A stretch of DNA of 64,000 nucleotides from Desulfobulbus_C sp964551175 (GTDB lineage Bacteria; Desulfobacterota; Desulfobulbia; Desulfobulbales; Desulfobulbaceae), in NCBI GenBank assembly GCA_964551175.1, contig CAZKBZ010000002.1, positions 1 through 64,000 on the forward strand, written 5' to 3'. A program made the translations under genes and the position numbers. The notes beneath the pieces are model-generated. The model made no database searches and was not told where the DNA came from. It saw nothing but the letters and a program-made list of their open reading frames with translations. Each line of letters opens with the position of its first letter. Within the stretch, counting starts at the first letter, position 1. Positions 37,142 through 47,318 of the stretch are shown here, piece by piece.

Positions 37142-37726
37142 TTAATTTGACACGGTGAAAATCATTTCATGCCATTTGGCATAAGCGCCATGGTCATGGC
37201 CGCAGGGATAGACCTGATCAGCCCACAATTCAACAATATCTCCCTGGTTAATCTGAAATGTACCTACATCCATCATCTTATTCCGGTCAGGACATTTTTC
37301 ATAAGAACAGCCACAGGCCAGCTGTCCCGTGGCGTAAGGATAATGACCTGATTTTACGATAACACCATTAATAGAAAAAGAGTAAGGAGGTGCTCCATCA
37401 CGCTCGGCCTGAACCTTGATCTGGACTCTGTACCTGCCGCTAATACCCGGAAAAGAAGCTCTGCAGGTACCGCTGCCGGTATGAGCTTTTAAACCGAGAG
37501 CCCCATCTCGATTCGTCCAGTTTGAACTGCAATTAAAATCGGAGAAGGCATTTAATCTGATTTCGGAAGCTCCCGAAGACGATGCAACATCTGCATTTGC
37601 TACCTGTCCTGCCCCTGTATTACTATTCCCTCCTGCATCGTCGTCATCATCGTCAAATATACCACAAGAAGTAATCAGCATTACAATGACCATAGATAAC
37701 AACAGATACACTACCTTGCTTTTCAT
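37142..37726 (-). CDS. Lipoprotein with acidic linker and carbohydrate-binding-like domain
   Basis: The product has 194 residues. The lipobox LITSC ends the signal peptide, so Cys21 should be lipidated. Next comes an acidic stretch of six Asp and a Gly/Ser/Ala-rich linker to about residue 50. The globular part (55-194) contains GRYRVQIKVQAERDGAPPYS, FSINGVIVKSG, six Cys in two groups (ACGCSYEKC, YPCGH) and a hydrophobic end, the look of a beta-sandwich similar to CBM-type modules. The function is unknown; the cysteines may form disulfides or bind metal. Confidence 0.75.
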   Translation of the reverse strand: MKSKVVYLLLSMVIVMLITSCGIFDDDDDDAGGNSNTGAGQVANADVASSSGASEIRLNAFSDFNCSSNWTNRDGALGLKAHTGSGTCRASFPGISGRYRVQIKVQAERDGAPPYSFSINGVIVKSGHYPYATGQLACGCSYEKCPDRNKMMDVGTFQINQGDIVELWADQVYPCGHDHGAYAKWHEMIFTVSN

Positions 37727-37787
37727 AAGCTCTCCTTAAGTCAAGATATTAACATTTTTTAGAACAATTATTATCGGACTACTCACA

Positions 37788-39608
37788 TTACATACTGCAT
37801 AAAGAAACCGACTCTACCATAACAGAGGTAACTGTACGGCCTTTCTTTTTCCATCTCAATACCAATTCATGTATCATTGAGCGAGGTGGTATAGATACAT
37901 ACAACGTATTCAGGACACTGTCCACTTGCTCTTCAGTCCAAAAAATCTCTTTTCCGCCAAACTTTCGGATTTTGACCTCAAGGCTTCCACTGCCTTGTGA
38001 GGCAAGACGAATTCGTGCAATATAACTACTGTTATCTTTTTTAGCCAGTCCGGGTAGGAAAATTTTCGTATCTTCAATTGAGACCTTTATGTTTTTTTTA
38101 TCAATTTCCTTTCTGCTCTGATCCTGTTTTGCCGATAATTCAAATTGTGATGCCAAGTACTCTTGTCGTATGGCAGAAGGATTCTCCGGTGGCTGCCGCA
38201 GAATAAACATGTTGAGTATTTCCTGAATAACAAAGGTCGGCTTTTCATAAGCAAAAATCTGAGTGGGAAAGTTAACGATTGTTCTATAATTCCAGACCTC
38301 CTTGGCATTTGCGCTAAAAAAATAAACACACTTTTCCAGGAAAGAATCACCCAACAGCAAAATCGATTGTATCGGAGCAGCAGGATTACGAACCATCCGG
38401 ATTGACATAGTCTCTCCCTGACTATTACTGATCATACCCTTCGGTGGATAGACGTCATGGATTCCCTCAGATGGCAGGTCTTCAAGTTTGTACAGTGGTG
38501 TTCCAGGCTTGGGTACCAAAGTGAGATAATGTTCATTCTTATGCAGGCGAACCGGCAAACCGATCATATTCATGAAACGATGATGAGCCCAGTGTTTGTC
38601 GATTTTCACGGTGAAGTCATCAAGTGTTACCGGAGTCAAAGGATATTCCGGGAAAAAAGTCTGCATCTTCCTGATGACCTCCTGATATGCCACCAGGGAG
38701 CCGTAATAATTCCAGTGAAAATCTGTCCGATAAAAAAGCAGAGGATATTCACGGATCCTTTTTTCCTTGAGCATGGCAGGCAGCAGATCCACAAAATGAA
38801 TATTGGCATTATCCTTCAGGTATGCCGACAACTGATCATAACGCCGCTGCCCTTTTTTCAGGTTCTGCAAAGATTGAGGAAGAAATTCTGGATATACCAG
38901 AGCCTTTGTCGGAGCCAGAACAAATACATACTCGATACCTTGTTTTTTTAGCCAGTAACTGCGTTCTTCAAGGGTTAGCTTCCATTTCCAGAGATCCCAT
39001 TCAGAAAAAGGGAACATACCCATGTAATCTGCAATGTTATCAAATTTCTCCACGACTCCTTTTTCAACTTTTCGGGCACCATATCCTTCAAAATAAAATC
39101 CTTTTTTACCTAAAGCTACCGTGGTATTGGGAGAGACCTTGAAGAGGTAGATCTTCACCATGGCATTGAGATGAATATATGCCTTAGACAGGATACTGTT
39201 ATCCTGCCAGTATTTTTCATAGGTTGCGGGGAACTGCCTGACAAGTGTCAAGGTAGACGCAGATGTTTTTTCCTGAACCCTTTGGAGATAGGCGATTACT
39301 TTGGAAAAACTTCTGCCTGCAAAAGAGGTATGTGAAACCAGTGGATAAAACAATAAACCGCAAAACAGGGTTATCAGGAGTAAATGAGCCGGGCGGACAT
39401 TCTTTTCAGACGTCAGCCGGAATCCGATACGCAGACCGAGAAAGACAGCAGCCAGCAGAAGCAAAGCAACTCTGATAAGTAGACTTTGATAGGCACCGGA
39501 TTCGAGGTCAGCAGCCAGGCTCTGCCGGTTTGCTCCCCCTATAAATGCAGCCAACATCGTCATGATGCCTGCTTGCAGCAAAATCTTTCTAAGTGTTCCT
39601 TTTATCAT
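37788..39608 (-). CDS. AlgJ/AlgX-like SGNH O-acetyltransferase
   Basis: The product has 606 residues. One helix at the N-terminus is followed by a further two in the first 100 residues; the rest is exported. The catalytic motifs of the alginate-acetyltransferase SGNH group are present: ILLLGDSFLEK (Ser) and YRTDFHWNYYGS (Asp-x-His-Trp). The C-terminal 120 residues look like a beta-rich carbohydrate-binding part. The ATG overlaps the MBOAT stop (TGATG), so the pair is coupled. The enzyme would move acetyl groups onto a polysaccharide in the periplasm. Confidence 0.87.
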   Translation of the reverse strand: MIKGTLRKILLQAGIMTMLAAFIGGANRQSLAADLESGAYQSLLIRVALLLLAAVFLGLRIGFRLTSEKNVRPAHLLLITLFCGLLFYPLVSHTSFAGRSFSKVIAYLQRVQEKTSASTLTLVRQFPATYEKYWQDNSILSKAYIHLNAMVKIYLFKVSPNTTVALGKKGFYFEGYGARKVEKGVVEKFDNIADYMGMFPFSEWDLWKWKLTLEERSYWLKKQGIEYVFVLAPTKALVYPEFLPQSLQNLKKGQRRYDQLSAYLKDNANIHFVDLLPAMLKEKRIREYPLLFYRTDFHWNYYGSLVAYQEVIRKMQTFFPEYPLTPVTLDDFTVKIDKHWAHHRFMNMIGLPVRLHKNEHYLTLVPKPGTPLYKLEDLPSEGIHDVYPPKGMISNSQGETMSIRMVRNPAAPIQSILLLGDSFLEKCVYFFSANAKEVWNYRTIVNFPTQIFAYEKPTFVIQEILNMFILRQPPENPSAIRQEYLASQFELSAKQDQSRKEIDKKNIKVSIEDTKIFLPGLAKKDNSSYIARIRLASQGSGSLEVKIRKFGGKEIFWTEEQVDSVLNTLYVSIPPRSMIHELVLRWKKKGRTVTSVMVESVSLCSM

Positions 39609-41071
39609 CAAAATCTGAAATAAAGAAAAGGATTATAGGAACCTCCCATGACACTGGCTACAGAATATGACAGTATGAAACCAAGCCCGACTACCTGCAG
39701 TGTTGCAGCTACAGGTCCTCCAATAAAAACTGAATCCTGCACATCATCAGGTGGACCAATTTCATCAACGATCTTCCCTGTCAGTATCCTGAACAGTGGC
39801 ATCGCACCAATCAGTCCTGCGATCAGAGTGAAGGTAAATTCATTGTTTATATGAAGAAAAATCTGCGAATTATAAATCGGTGCTGTTCCGGGTGTAAACA
39901 TTGCCCGCAGAAAAGCCAGAGCAAAAGAAAAACTGTCCGACCTGAAAACCACCCAGCCGCAAAGAACCACAAACATGGCGTAGAGGTGGCGAACAGGCGT
40001 GGGTAGGATCTGTAAGACTTTAGTCCCTAGACCGGTTCGCTCCAGTATAAGAAAAAAACCGTGATACAGGCCCCAAACAATAAAAGTCCAGCTGGCACCA
40101 TGCCACAGACCACAGAGAAAAAATACGGTAATCAGATTGAAATATGTTCTTAGCACGCTACCCCTGCTACCGCCCAGCGGTATATAGAGATAATCCCGAA
40201 ACCAGGTTGACAGAGAAATATGCCAGCGACGCCAGAACTCCCTGATTGATCTGGAGATATAAGGATAATTGAAGTTTTCCAGAAAATGAAACCCGAACAT
40301 ACGGCCAAGGCCAATAGCCATATCGGAATAGCCGGAAAAATCATAATATATCTGCAGTGAATAGGATACCGCACCAAGCCAGGCCAAGGTTGCCGGAAGC
40401 CTGTCCGGAGGCAGGGAAAAAATGTAGTCAGCAGTTTGACCAAGAACATTGGCAATCAATACTTTCTTGCCAAGACCGATAATGAAACGACGGATACCGC
40501 TGGCCATGTCGGCAGTCGTAGTTATCCTGTTGCTGATCTGCTTGGCGATATCATGATACCGGACAATAGGACCGGCAATGAGCTGAGGAAACAAGGAAAT
40601 GTAAAGTGCTATATTAATTGGATTTTTCTGGACTTTGGACTGTCTGCGGTACAGATCGATCACATAGGACATAGCCTGAAAGGTAAAAAATGAAATACCA
40701 ATGGGCAGGTGAATATGCGGGAAACTGACAGGGTCAAGATCCAGGCGCTGAAGCAGGCCGTTCAGATTGGCAACTAGGAAATTAGCATATTTAAAAAAAA
40801 TCAACAGCAGCAGATTGATCGCAACTGCGCCTACAAGGGCGGGCTTTCCGGTTTTCCCTTGCTGCTGGGCAAGGTCAATGAACAGGCCGAAGCAGTAGTT
40901 GACCAGAATTGAAACCAGCATCAGCAAGACATAAATGGTTTCCCCCCAGGCGTAAAAAACCAGGCTTGAAGTCAGCAGGATAACATTACGCATCTTCCTG
41001 CCGGCAAGAAAATAAACAAGCAGGACAATGGGCAAAAAGAAAAAAAGAAAAAAGGTGGAGCTGAAAACCAT
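39608..41071 (-). CDS. MBOAT-family O-acyltransferase (AlgI-like)
   Basis: The product has 487 residues and about eleven membrane helices. Landmarks are YAWGETIYVLLML, LPIGISFFTFQAMSYVIDLY, YYDFSGYSDMAIGLGRMFGF, FWRRWHISLSTWFRDYLYIP and the catalytic His in LCGLWHGASWTFIVWG. AlgI-type proteins pass acetyl groups across the membrane to an SGNH partner such as AlgJ, encoded by the next gene. No alginate genes are seen, so the acceptor is presumably the cluster's own polysaccharide. Confidence 0.93.
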   Translation of the reverse strand: MVFSSTFFLFFFLPIVLLVYFLAGRKMRNVILLTSSLVFYAWGETIYVLLMLVSILVNYCFGLFIDLAQQQGKTGKPALVGAVAINLLLLIFFKYANFLVANLNGLLQRLDLDPVSFPHIHLPIGISFFTFQAMSYVIDLYRRQSKVQKNPINIALYISLFPQLIAGPIVRYHDIAKQISNRITTTADMASGIRRFIIGLGKKVLIANVLGQTADYIFSLPPDRLPATLAWLGAVSYSLQIYYDFSGYSDMAIGLGRMFGFHFLENFNYPYISRSIREFWRRWHISLSTWFRDYLYIPLGGSRGSVLRTYFNLITVFFLCGLWHGASWTFIVWGLYHGFFLILERTGLGTKVLQILPTPVRHLYAMFVVLCGWVVFRSDSFSFALAFLRAMFTPGTAPIYNSQIFLHINNEFTFTLIAGLIGAMPLFRILTGKIVDEIGPPDDVQDSVFIGGPVAATLQVVGLGFILSYSVASVMGGSYNPFLYFRF

Positions 41072-41135
41072 TGAAATCAGTTCAGATCAAAACTTCAGGT
41101 AGCTAAAAGGATACCAACAACATAACAAAACAACG

Positions 41136-43070
41136 TCAACTGTAGCGGCCACATGCCTGACGCAACCTTTCCGTTACCGTTTCAATATCGAGCTGTTCAA
41201 TATATAGCTGATGCCAGACTTCCATATTGAGCAGCATCCAGAGACGGACATGATGGTCATCCCGATTATTGCGGTGATCTTCAACCAGCTGGATCACATA
41301 GTTCCGGTCGAACAGGCCTTCGCGGACAAAAAAAGAGTCTTCCAAGCTTGTACGGACAAACTCGTATAACTCATTTCTAAACCAGTAGGCCACAGGGAAC
41401 ATAAAACCCTGCTTCCTTCTGCTGGTTATTTCCTCCGGTAGAAGTTTTTCGGCAAACTTACGCAGGATATACTTTAACTGACGTCCTTTGATTTTCAGGC
41501 TGCTTGGGAACCTGGCAAGGTATTCAACAAGTTCATGATCAAGGAACGGCGACCGGGCCTCAAGGCTGAAGGCCATGTTCATTCGGTCGGTGAGCATGAG
41601 CGTATGCTCGGACAATCTGGTCATAAAGTCTGCATAAAGCATACGATCAATGGGGTCCTCGGCATTAGGCTTGTTGTACTGTTCAACAATAATCCGGTTA
41701 GAATCGATTGCCTGCAAATGCTGCCAGAGATCCGCTGAAAACAACTCCTGTTTCTGGGCATGGCTGAATCTGAAAAAAGCCGTGGCCTCTGCATAACGCT
41801 CTCCTTCAGTGAAATCCGACAGCTGATCCATCCAACGTAATTTCTGTACAAAACTCTTATAGGTAAAACTGTCCGGTAATGCTTTGAACAGAGGCCTCAA
41901 CAGACCATGCCGCATAAATTGCGGCAGCATGGCGTACAGGCTGATATAGCCAACACCCATGTAACGATCAAATCCAGCAAAAAGTTCATCGCCCCCGTCC
42001 CCGCCCATGACCACCTTGACATGTTCTCCTGCCAGACGAGCCGACTGGAACATGCAGGCTGCAATAGAGTCAGAGGGTTCATCAAGATGCCAGACGATTT
42101 TCGGCATCAGATCAATGAGACTTGCCGAAACTACTTTTTCCGTATGGACGGTATTAAATTGATCTGCAACGATACGGGCAAAGGGCAGTTCATTGAAATC
42201 CTGCTCTTTCACACCAATGGCAAAAGTTTCAAAGGGTTCATTCTTAATCTTTGCCATTAAGGCGACAACAGTACTGGTATCCATTCCACCACTCAAAAAA
42301 GCACCCACCGGTACGTCACTGATCAGATGGGATTCAACAGCCCTGTACAATTCCTGTTCCAGCCCTTCAAGAAACTCTTCCTCCGTATGATTCAGCTTGT
42401 CTGTAAAATTCAGATCCCAATACCTGTTAACATGACATGAGCCATCACGATAGATCAGAGTGTGGCCGGGAGAGAGCTTGCTGATTCCCTTAAACATGGT
42501 ATGGGGCGGCGGAATAAATCTCAGGGAGAGATAATGATGAACAGCTACATAATCAACCTCTCTCATGATATTGTCTGCCGCAAGAATGCTTTTTACCTCT
42601 GAGGCAAAGAGAAACTCATTGTTTTGCTCCGAAAAAAACAACGGTTTCTGGCCGATACGATCCCGGGCAAGCATGAGCTGCTGCTTCAGTTCGTCCCAGA
42701 TGGCAAAGGCAAACATGCCGTTGAGCCGTTCCACACACCGCTCCCCCATTTCCTCATAAAGATGTACAATAACTTCCGTATCAGTATGGGTCCTGAAACA
42801 GTGACCTTTGGCTTCCAGTTCTTTTTTCAACTGCGGGAAATTATAAATCTCACCGTTGAATACTATCCATATGCTATCATCTTCATTGGCAATTGGCTGC
42901 CTTCCTGTGGAAAGATCAATTATACTGAGGCGCCGATGGCCGAGGCCCACCCTGCCTTTGACGTAAAATCCCTCATCATCGGGACCACGGTGTGCAATTT
43001 CTCTTGCCATCCTCTGCAGCTCATTCTGATCAACATTTTTTCTTCCGAGTTTACCGCAAATTCCGCACAT
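41136..43070 (-). CDS. asnB: Asparagine synthase, glutamine-hydrolysing
   Basis: The product has 644 residues. MCGICG gives the Ntn-glutaminase Cys after removal of Met; RGPDDEG, NGEIYNF and DTEVIVH belong to the same half. The synthetase half has the PP-loop AFLSGGMDTSTVV and GGDGGDELFAG. The start has GAGAG before it. In polysaccharide clusters such enzymes often amidate a sugar acid rather than make free asparagine. It lies 64 bp upstream of the MBOAT gene, and diverges from the gene at 43332. A second, different copy is at 45354-47234. Confidence 0.92.
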   Translation of the reverse strand: MCGICGKLGRKNVDQNELQRMAREIAHRGPDDEGFYVKGRVGLGHRRLSIIDLSTGRQPIANEDDSIWIVFNGEIYNFPQLKKELEAKGHCFRTHTDTEVIVHLYEEMGERCVERLNGMFAFAIWDELKQQLMLARDRIGQKPLFFSEQNNEFLFASEVKSILAADNIMREVDYVAVHHYLSLRFIPPPHTMFKGISKLSPGHTLIYRDGSCHVNRYWDLNFTDKLNHTEEEFLEGLEQELYRAVESHLISDVPVGAFLSGGMDTSTVVALMAKIKNEPFETFAIGVKEQDFNELPFARIVADQFNTVHTEKVVSASLIDLMPKIVWHLDEPSDSIAACMFQSARLAGEHVKVVMGGDGGDELFAGFDRYMGVGYISLYAMLPQFMRHGLLRPLFKALPDSFTYKSFVQKLRWMDQLSDFTEGERYAEATAFFRFSHAQKQELFSADLWQHLQAIDSNRIIVEQYNKPNAEDPIDRMLYADFMTRLSEHTLMLTDRMNMAFSLEARSPFLDHELVEYLARFPSSLKIKGRQLKYILRKFAEKLLPEEITSRRKQGFMFPVAYWFRNELYEFVRTSLEDSFFVREGLFDRNYVIQLVEDHRNNRDDHHVRLWMLLNMEVWHQLYIEQLDIETVTERLRQACGRYS

Positions 43071-43273
43071 CTTTTCTCTCTATAGTAACCCGTATCAATC
43101 TTGGAACGATGTACCATCATCGGACAGATTGTGCAGGTGTATTGCTTGCAAAATTACCAAGTTGCTGCAGGCTAGGACTATGCACCATGCACAGAACCCT
43201 GTCAAGAGACAACTTATGTGCCTGACACAGAAAAAAAGCTCTCGAGGATTTTAAACCTAAATAAGTGAATAGC

Positions 43274-43302
43274 TTGACATGGTACGCTTAATTGTTCATA
43301 TT
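43274..43302 (+). promoter_or_regulatory. Sigma70-type promoter of block D
   Basis: TTGACA (43274-43279, perfect) is followed after 17 bp by CATATT (43297-43302), 29 bp before the ATG at 43332. It should drive the plus-strand series starting with the PHP-like gene. Confidence 0.65.
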
Positions 43303-43331
43303 CTGCGAGCAACTTAACAACGGAATTTATA

Positions 43332-44168
43332 ATGCAGGCGAAAACAGACCATAACTCCTGGATCATGGGAGATGGCCATGTTCACATTCACGATTCATTT
43401 GCTCTTGACAAGCTGTTCAAGGCTGCCCTGGACAATTTTAACCACTATACTCATTGTCTGAGCCTTAAAGGAACTCTTAACTATTTTCTCCTGCTTACTG
43501 AATCCGCCGGTACAGAGGCGTTTACCCGGTTGCGTAATTCACCAGGGCAGGTCGATGGGTTTACACTGCGGACTACTGATGAAGCAAACTGTCTGCAAAT
43601 GGATCTTCACCAGAATGCATCTCTGTATGTTGTCGCCGGACGACAAATTGTCACTGCCGAATCCCTTGAGGTTCTTGCACTTGGTCTGGACACCACCTAT
43701 CCGGATAACAACCCCTTGCAGGAAATCCTGCGAGACCTGGAAAACAAAAATTGCCTGATGGTGCTGCCCTGGGGGGCAGGTAAATGGCTTGGCAAACGGG
43801 GCAGAATTGTTCAGCGTACCGTTCAATCTTTTCGTAACCGCTCCTTTTTTCTTGGAGACAACGGTAATCGTCCTTTTTTCTGGCCAAAACCTGCTGTTTT
43901 TTCCCAGGCATCCAAGATGGGGACTGGCAACCTTCAGGGCAGTGACCCGCTCCCCTTTCGCAACCAGGAGGAACGGGTTGGCAGTTTCGGTTTCTATTTT
44001 CCCGGGACAGTGAGTAGTGCTCGTCCTTTCCACTCCCTGAAGCAACAGATTACCGCTCCGGAAAGCAGCCTGCAATCCTTTGGCAGACCTGAACGCATTC
44101 TGCCCTTTTTCTGTCTCCAGATCAGCATGCAGCTAAGCAAGCATTTAACTCACAATCCATATAGTTAA
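43332..44168 (+). CDS. PHP-like putative metal-dependent hydrolase
   Basis: The product has 278 residues. MGDGHVHIHDSFALDKL at the N-terminus gives a HxH metal motif of the amidohydrolase/PHP type. VVAGRQIVTAESLEVLAL and VLPWGAGKWLGKRGRI, then FFLGDNGNRPFFWPKP and LQGSDPLPF, recall a family found next to asparagine synthase and GT4 genes in exopolysaccharide clusters. The reading frame looks whole. No reaction is established that I know of. It ends four bases before the GT4 gene. Confidence 0.72.
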   Translation: MQAKTDHNSWIMGDGHVHIHDSFALDKLFKAALDNFNHYTHCLSLKGTLNYFLLLTESAGTEAFTRLRNSPGQVDGFTLRTTDEANCLQMDLHQNASLYVVAGRQIVTAESLEVLALGLDTTYPDNNPLQEILRDLENKNCLMVLPWGAGKWLGKRGRIVQRTVQSFRNRSFFLGDNGNRPFFWPKPAVFSQASKMGTGNLQGSDPLPFRNQEERVGSFGFYFPGTVSSARPFHSLKQQITAPESSLQSFGRPERILPFFCLQISMQLSKHLTHNPYS

Positions 44169-44172
44169 CAAC

Positions 44173-45354
44173 ATGAAAACACTTGTCGTTGCGCCGCAGC
44201 CTTTTTTCTCTCCCCGGGGCACACCTTTCTCAGTATATTACAGGACGCTGATCAGTTCCGAGCTCGGGGAAAAAATAGATTTTCTGACCTATGGTCAGGG
44301 CCAGGATGTTATCATTCCGGGTGTACGATTTTTCAGAACCCCGGCCTTTACTTTTTTGGGTACTATAAAAATCGGGCCATCAATACTCAAGCTGTTCCAT
44401 GATGTTTTTATTTTTTTCCGGATGGTTGAGCTGCTACTTCGATATCGGTATGATTCTGTTCATGCCCATGAGGAGGCTGTGTTCCTGTCTATTCTCCTCA
44501 AGCCCATTTTCAGGTTCAAACTGATTTACGACATGCATTCCAGCCTGCCGCAGCAGTTATCCAACTTTAACTTTACCAGGTTAAAAATACTGATCAAAAC
44601 TTTCACCTGGCTTGAAAACAAAAGCCTTGCAGCAAGTGATGCCATTATCACCATCTGTCCGGATCTGTATAACTACGTGGAATCCGTGCTTCCCGGAAAT
44701 GACAAGAATTTTCTCATCGAAAACTCTATTTTTGAGCCTGTTCGGCTGGCCAACGCTTCTGCTGCAAATTCTGCAAATGAACAGAGCCCCCCTGTGACCA
44801 TTCCAGCTTCCTTTACCTGCCGGGTAGTATATGCCGGCACACTGGAAAGTTATCAGGGTATAGATATCCTCGTTCAGTCCATTCCCTACGTAATCAAACA
44901 TAATAAACATATAGGATTTATCATTGTCGGAGGAACAGAAGAACAGGTTAATAAATATAAACAAATGAGTGAACACTACGGTGCAAAGCGACATGTCATC
45001 TTCACCGGACGTGTTTCACAGGCTCAGGCCAGGGCTTATACGGAACAGGCGACTGTTCTGGTCTCTCCGAGAAGCAGCGGCACCAACACTCCTTTAAAAA
45101 TTTATGAACAGCTTGCCTCTGGTACGCCACTTGTTGCTACTTCGATTTACTCTCATACCCAGGTGTTAACTTCAGACGTAGCTTTTTTGGTGAAACCGGA
45201 CCCGACGGATATGGCAAATGGCATTTTGCAGGCAATTGATCCGAGCGGTGAAAGCCAACGAAAAGCCGAGAATGCAAAAAAACTCTACAACAGCCACTAC
45301 TCGAGAAAAGCGTACGTTACTAAACTACTCAACGTCTTAAACCATGTAGCCTGA
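44173..45354 (+). CDS. GT4-family glycosyltransferase
   Basis: The product has 393 residues. QPFFSPRGTPFSVYYRTL near the N-terminus is characteristic of GT4 enzymes in exopolysaccharide clusters with PHP-like and amidotransferase genes. The donor lobe has RVVYAGTLESYQGIDILVQS and SGTNTPLKIYEQLASGTP, with the E-x7-E-like signature changed to KIYEQLASG. Its stop overlaps the ATG of the following asparagine synthase by one base (TGATG). Confidence 0.9.
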   Translation: MKTLVVAPQPFFSPRGTPFSVYYRTLISSELGEKIDFLTYGQGQDVIIPGVRFFRTPAFTFLGTIKIGPSILKLFHDVFIFFRMVELLLRYRYDSVHAHEEAVFLSILLKPIFRFKLIYDMHSSLPQQLSNFNFTRLKILIKTFTWLENKSLAASDAIITICPDLYNYVESVLPGNDKNFLIENSIFEPVRLANASAANSANEQSPPVTIPASFTCRVVYAGTLESYQGIDILVQSIPYVIKHNKHIGFIIVGGTEEQVNKYKQMSEHYGAKRHVIFTGRVSQAQARAYTEQATVLVSPRSSGTNTPLKIYEQLASGTPLVATSIYSHTQVLTSDVAFLVKPDPTDMANGILQAIDPSGESQRKAENAKKLYNSHYSRKAYVTKLLNVLNHVA

Positions 45355-47234
45355 TGTGCGGCATCTGCGGCTTTGTCCGCTTCCACGAACAAAATCATGA
45401 AGCTGACCTGCAGCGACTTGATCAGATGGTACAAACCCTGTACCATCGAGGTCCTGATGAATCCGGCATGGCTCTCCAGAACGGGGTTGCCATGGGTATG
45501 CGCAGACTGTCAATTATCGATTTAGGCGGTGGCACACAACCGATCCATAATGAAGATCGTACCATCTGGACGGTCTTTAACGGTGAAATCTATAACTTTT
45601 TGGAACTTAAATCCGACCTGCAGCAGCACGGCCATGTCTTTGCCACTAACTCCGACACCGAAACCATTGTCCATGGTTATGAGCAATACGGAACAGACTT
45701 CCCTAAGCACCTTAACGGCATGTTTGCCATTGCCCTCCATGACAGAAAAAAACATCGCTTTATCCTGGCCAGGGATCATCTGGGGATAAAACCGCTTTAC
45801 TATCTCTTCACTGACAAGCACCTGATCTTTGGCTCGGAAATCAAAGCCATACTGGCCAGCGGTTGGGTTGACCGTTCCCTGGACATGAACAGTCTGGCCG
45901 CATTTCTGTCATGGGAATATATCCCGGGCCGTGCCACCATGTTTACCGGTATTCACAAACTAGAGCCTGGTGAAATGGTGACCATTGATCTCAATCGTCC
46001 TTCTTTCATCCCTCAGCACTACTGGGACATTCCTCTTCCGGATCCCGAGGTGATGCAACTCACTAGCCGAGAATGGGAAGAGCGCATAGAAGCCCAGATC
46101 TTAAAGTCCACCCGTATGCAGATGATTAGTGATGTACCCTTGGGGGCTTTTTTGTCCGGTGGTGTCGATTCCTCACTGATTGCGGCAGCTATGGGCCGAG
46201 TCCAGACTTTCAGCATCGGCTTTGATGATCCGACTTATAATGAGCTTCCCTGGGCAAGAAAAGTTGCCGGTCACCTTGGAGTCGATCATCGTGATAAGAT
46301 CATACGGCCTGATGTCTACTCATTGTTTGACCAGCTGATGCATTTCATGGAAGATCCCATCGGCGACTTTTCCATCTTCCCGACTTTCCTTGTCTCCCAG
46401 CTTGCCCGGGAGCATGTGACAGTTGTTTTGAGTGGAGATGGTGGCGACGAGCTTTTCGGTGGTTATGAGACCTACCTTGCACAGAAGACTTGTCTCCTTT
46501 ATCAACGAATCCCGAAATTTATGCGAAGCAGGGCAATAGAGCCGCTGATCAACCTTCTCCCCCCCAGTGCCAAAAAAAAAGGTTTCGTCAACAAGGCACG
46601 CCGCTTTGTGGAAGGGGCTTCCTATCCGGAAGTAATGGAACATACACGCTGGCGCATATTTGCCAGTGACCAAATGCGCTCCCGGCTTTTCAGCACCTCG
46701 GCTGAAAAAGAAATAACCCTGCCTGCAGCTGATCATATCAGCCGACTTTTTTCCCGGGCCGGTAAGCGGGGCAATCTTCAGCGAGACCTTTATGTTGATG
46801 TCAAGAGCTACCTGTGTGATAATATTCTGACCAAAGTAGACAGGATGTCAATGGCGGTTTCCCTTGAAGCACGGGTACCCTACCTGGATCCGGATCTGGT
46901 TGAGCTTGCCTTCCAGATACCGGAGAAATACAAGCTTGAAGGCAGCGAAACCAAAGCAATCTTAAAACGGGTGGCAGCGCGTCATATCCCTGAAGACTGT
47001 GTGTACCGACCAAAGGAAGGATTCAGTATTCCCATTAAACACTGGCTCAATAATGAGTTCCGCCCCCTTCTTGAAGAACACCTCAATGAGTCCTCCGTCA
47101 AGAGCAATGACCTGTTCCAGTGGAAGACAATAAAAAGGTTAAAGGATGAGCATTTGACCGGTCGGGAAAATCACAGCCATCTCCTCTGGGCTATGATTGT
47201 TTTCCATGACTGGCAAAAACGCTGGCTTGGCTGA
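45354..47234 (+). CDS. asnB: Asparagine synthase, glutamine-hydrolysing (second copy)
   Basis: The product has 626 residues. MCGICGFVRF, HRGPDESG and NGEIYNF show the glutaminase half; AFLSGGVDSSLIAAAM (PP-loop) and LSGDGGDELFGGYETY the synthetase half. It is clearly different in sequence from the copy at 41136-43070, so this is not a recent duplication. Its setting after a PHP-like and a GT4 gene fits the amidotransferase of exopolysaccharide clusters, probably amidating a sugar acid or precursor. Confidence 0.92.
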   Translation: MCGICGFVRFHEQNHEADLQRLDQMVQTLYHRGPDESGMALQNGVAMGMRRLSIIDLGGGTQPIHNEDRTIWTVFNGEIYNFLELKSDLQQHGHVFATNSDTETIVHGYEQYGTDFPKHLNGMFAIALHDRKKHRFILARDHLGIKPLYYLFTDKHLIFGSEIKAILASGWVDRSLDMNSLAAFLSWEYIPGRATMFTGIHKLEPGEMVTIDLNRPSFIPQHYWDIPLPDPEVMQLTSREWEERIEAQILKSTRMQMISDVPLGAFLSGGVDSSLIAAAMGRVQTFSIGFDDPTYNELPWARKVAGHLGVDHRDKIIRPDVYSLFDQLMHFMEDPIGDFSIFPTFLVSQLAREHVTVVLSGDGGDELFGGYETYLAQKTCLLYQRIPKFMRSRAIEPLINLLPPSAKKKGFVNKARRFVEGASYPEVMEHTRWRIFASDQMRSRLFSTSAEKEITLPAADHISRLFSRAGKRGNLQRDLYVDVKSYLCDNILTKVDRMSMAVSLEARVPYLDPDLVELAFQIPEKYKLEGSETKAILKRVAARHIPEDCVYRPKEGFSIPIKHWLNNEFRPLLEEHLNESSVKSNDLFQWKTIKRLKDEHLTGRENHSHLLWAMIVFHDWQKRWLG

Positions 47235-47318
47235 TAAAACTGATTTCGTGCACCGTGCATTCATGTGACGTTTTTCCTCTTCAATTAACAGCAAGACAAC
47301 CGGGATGCAATCAAGAAA

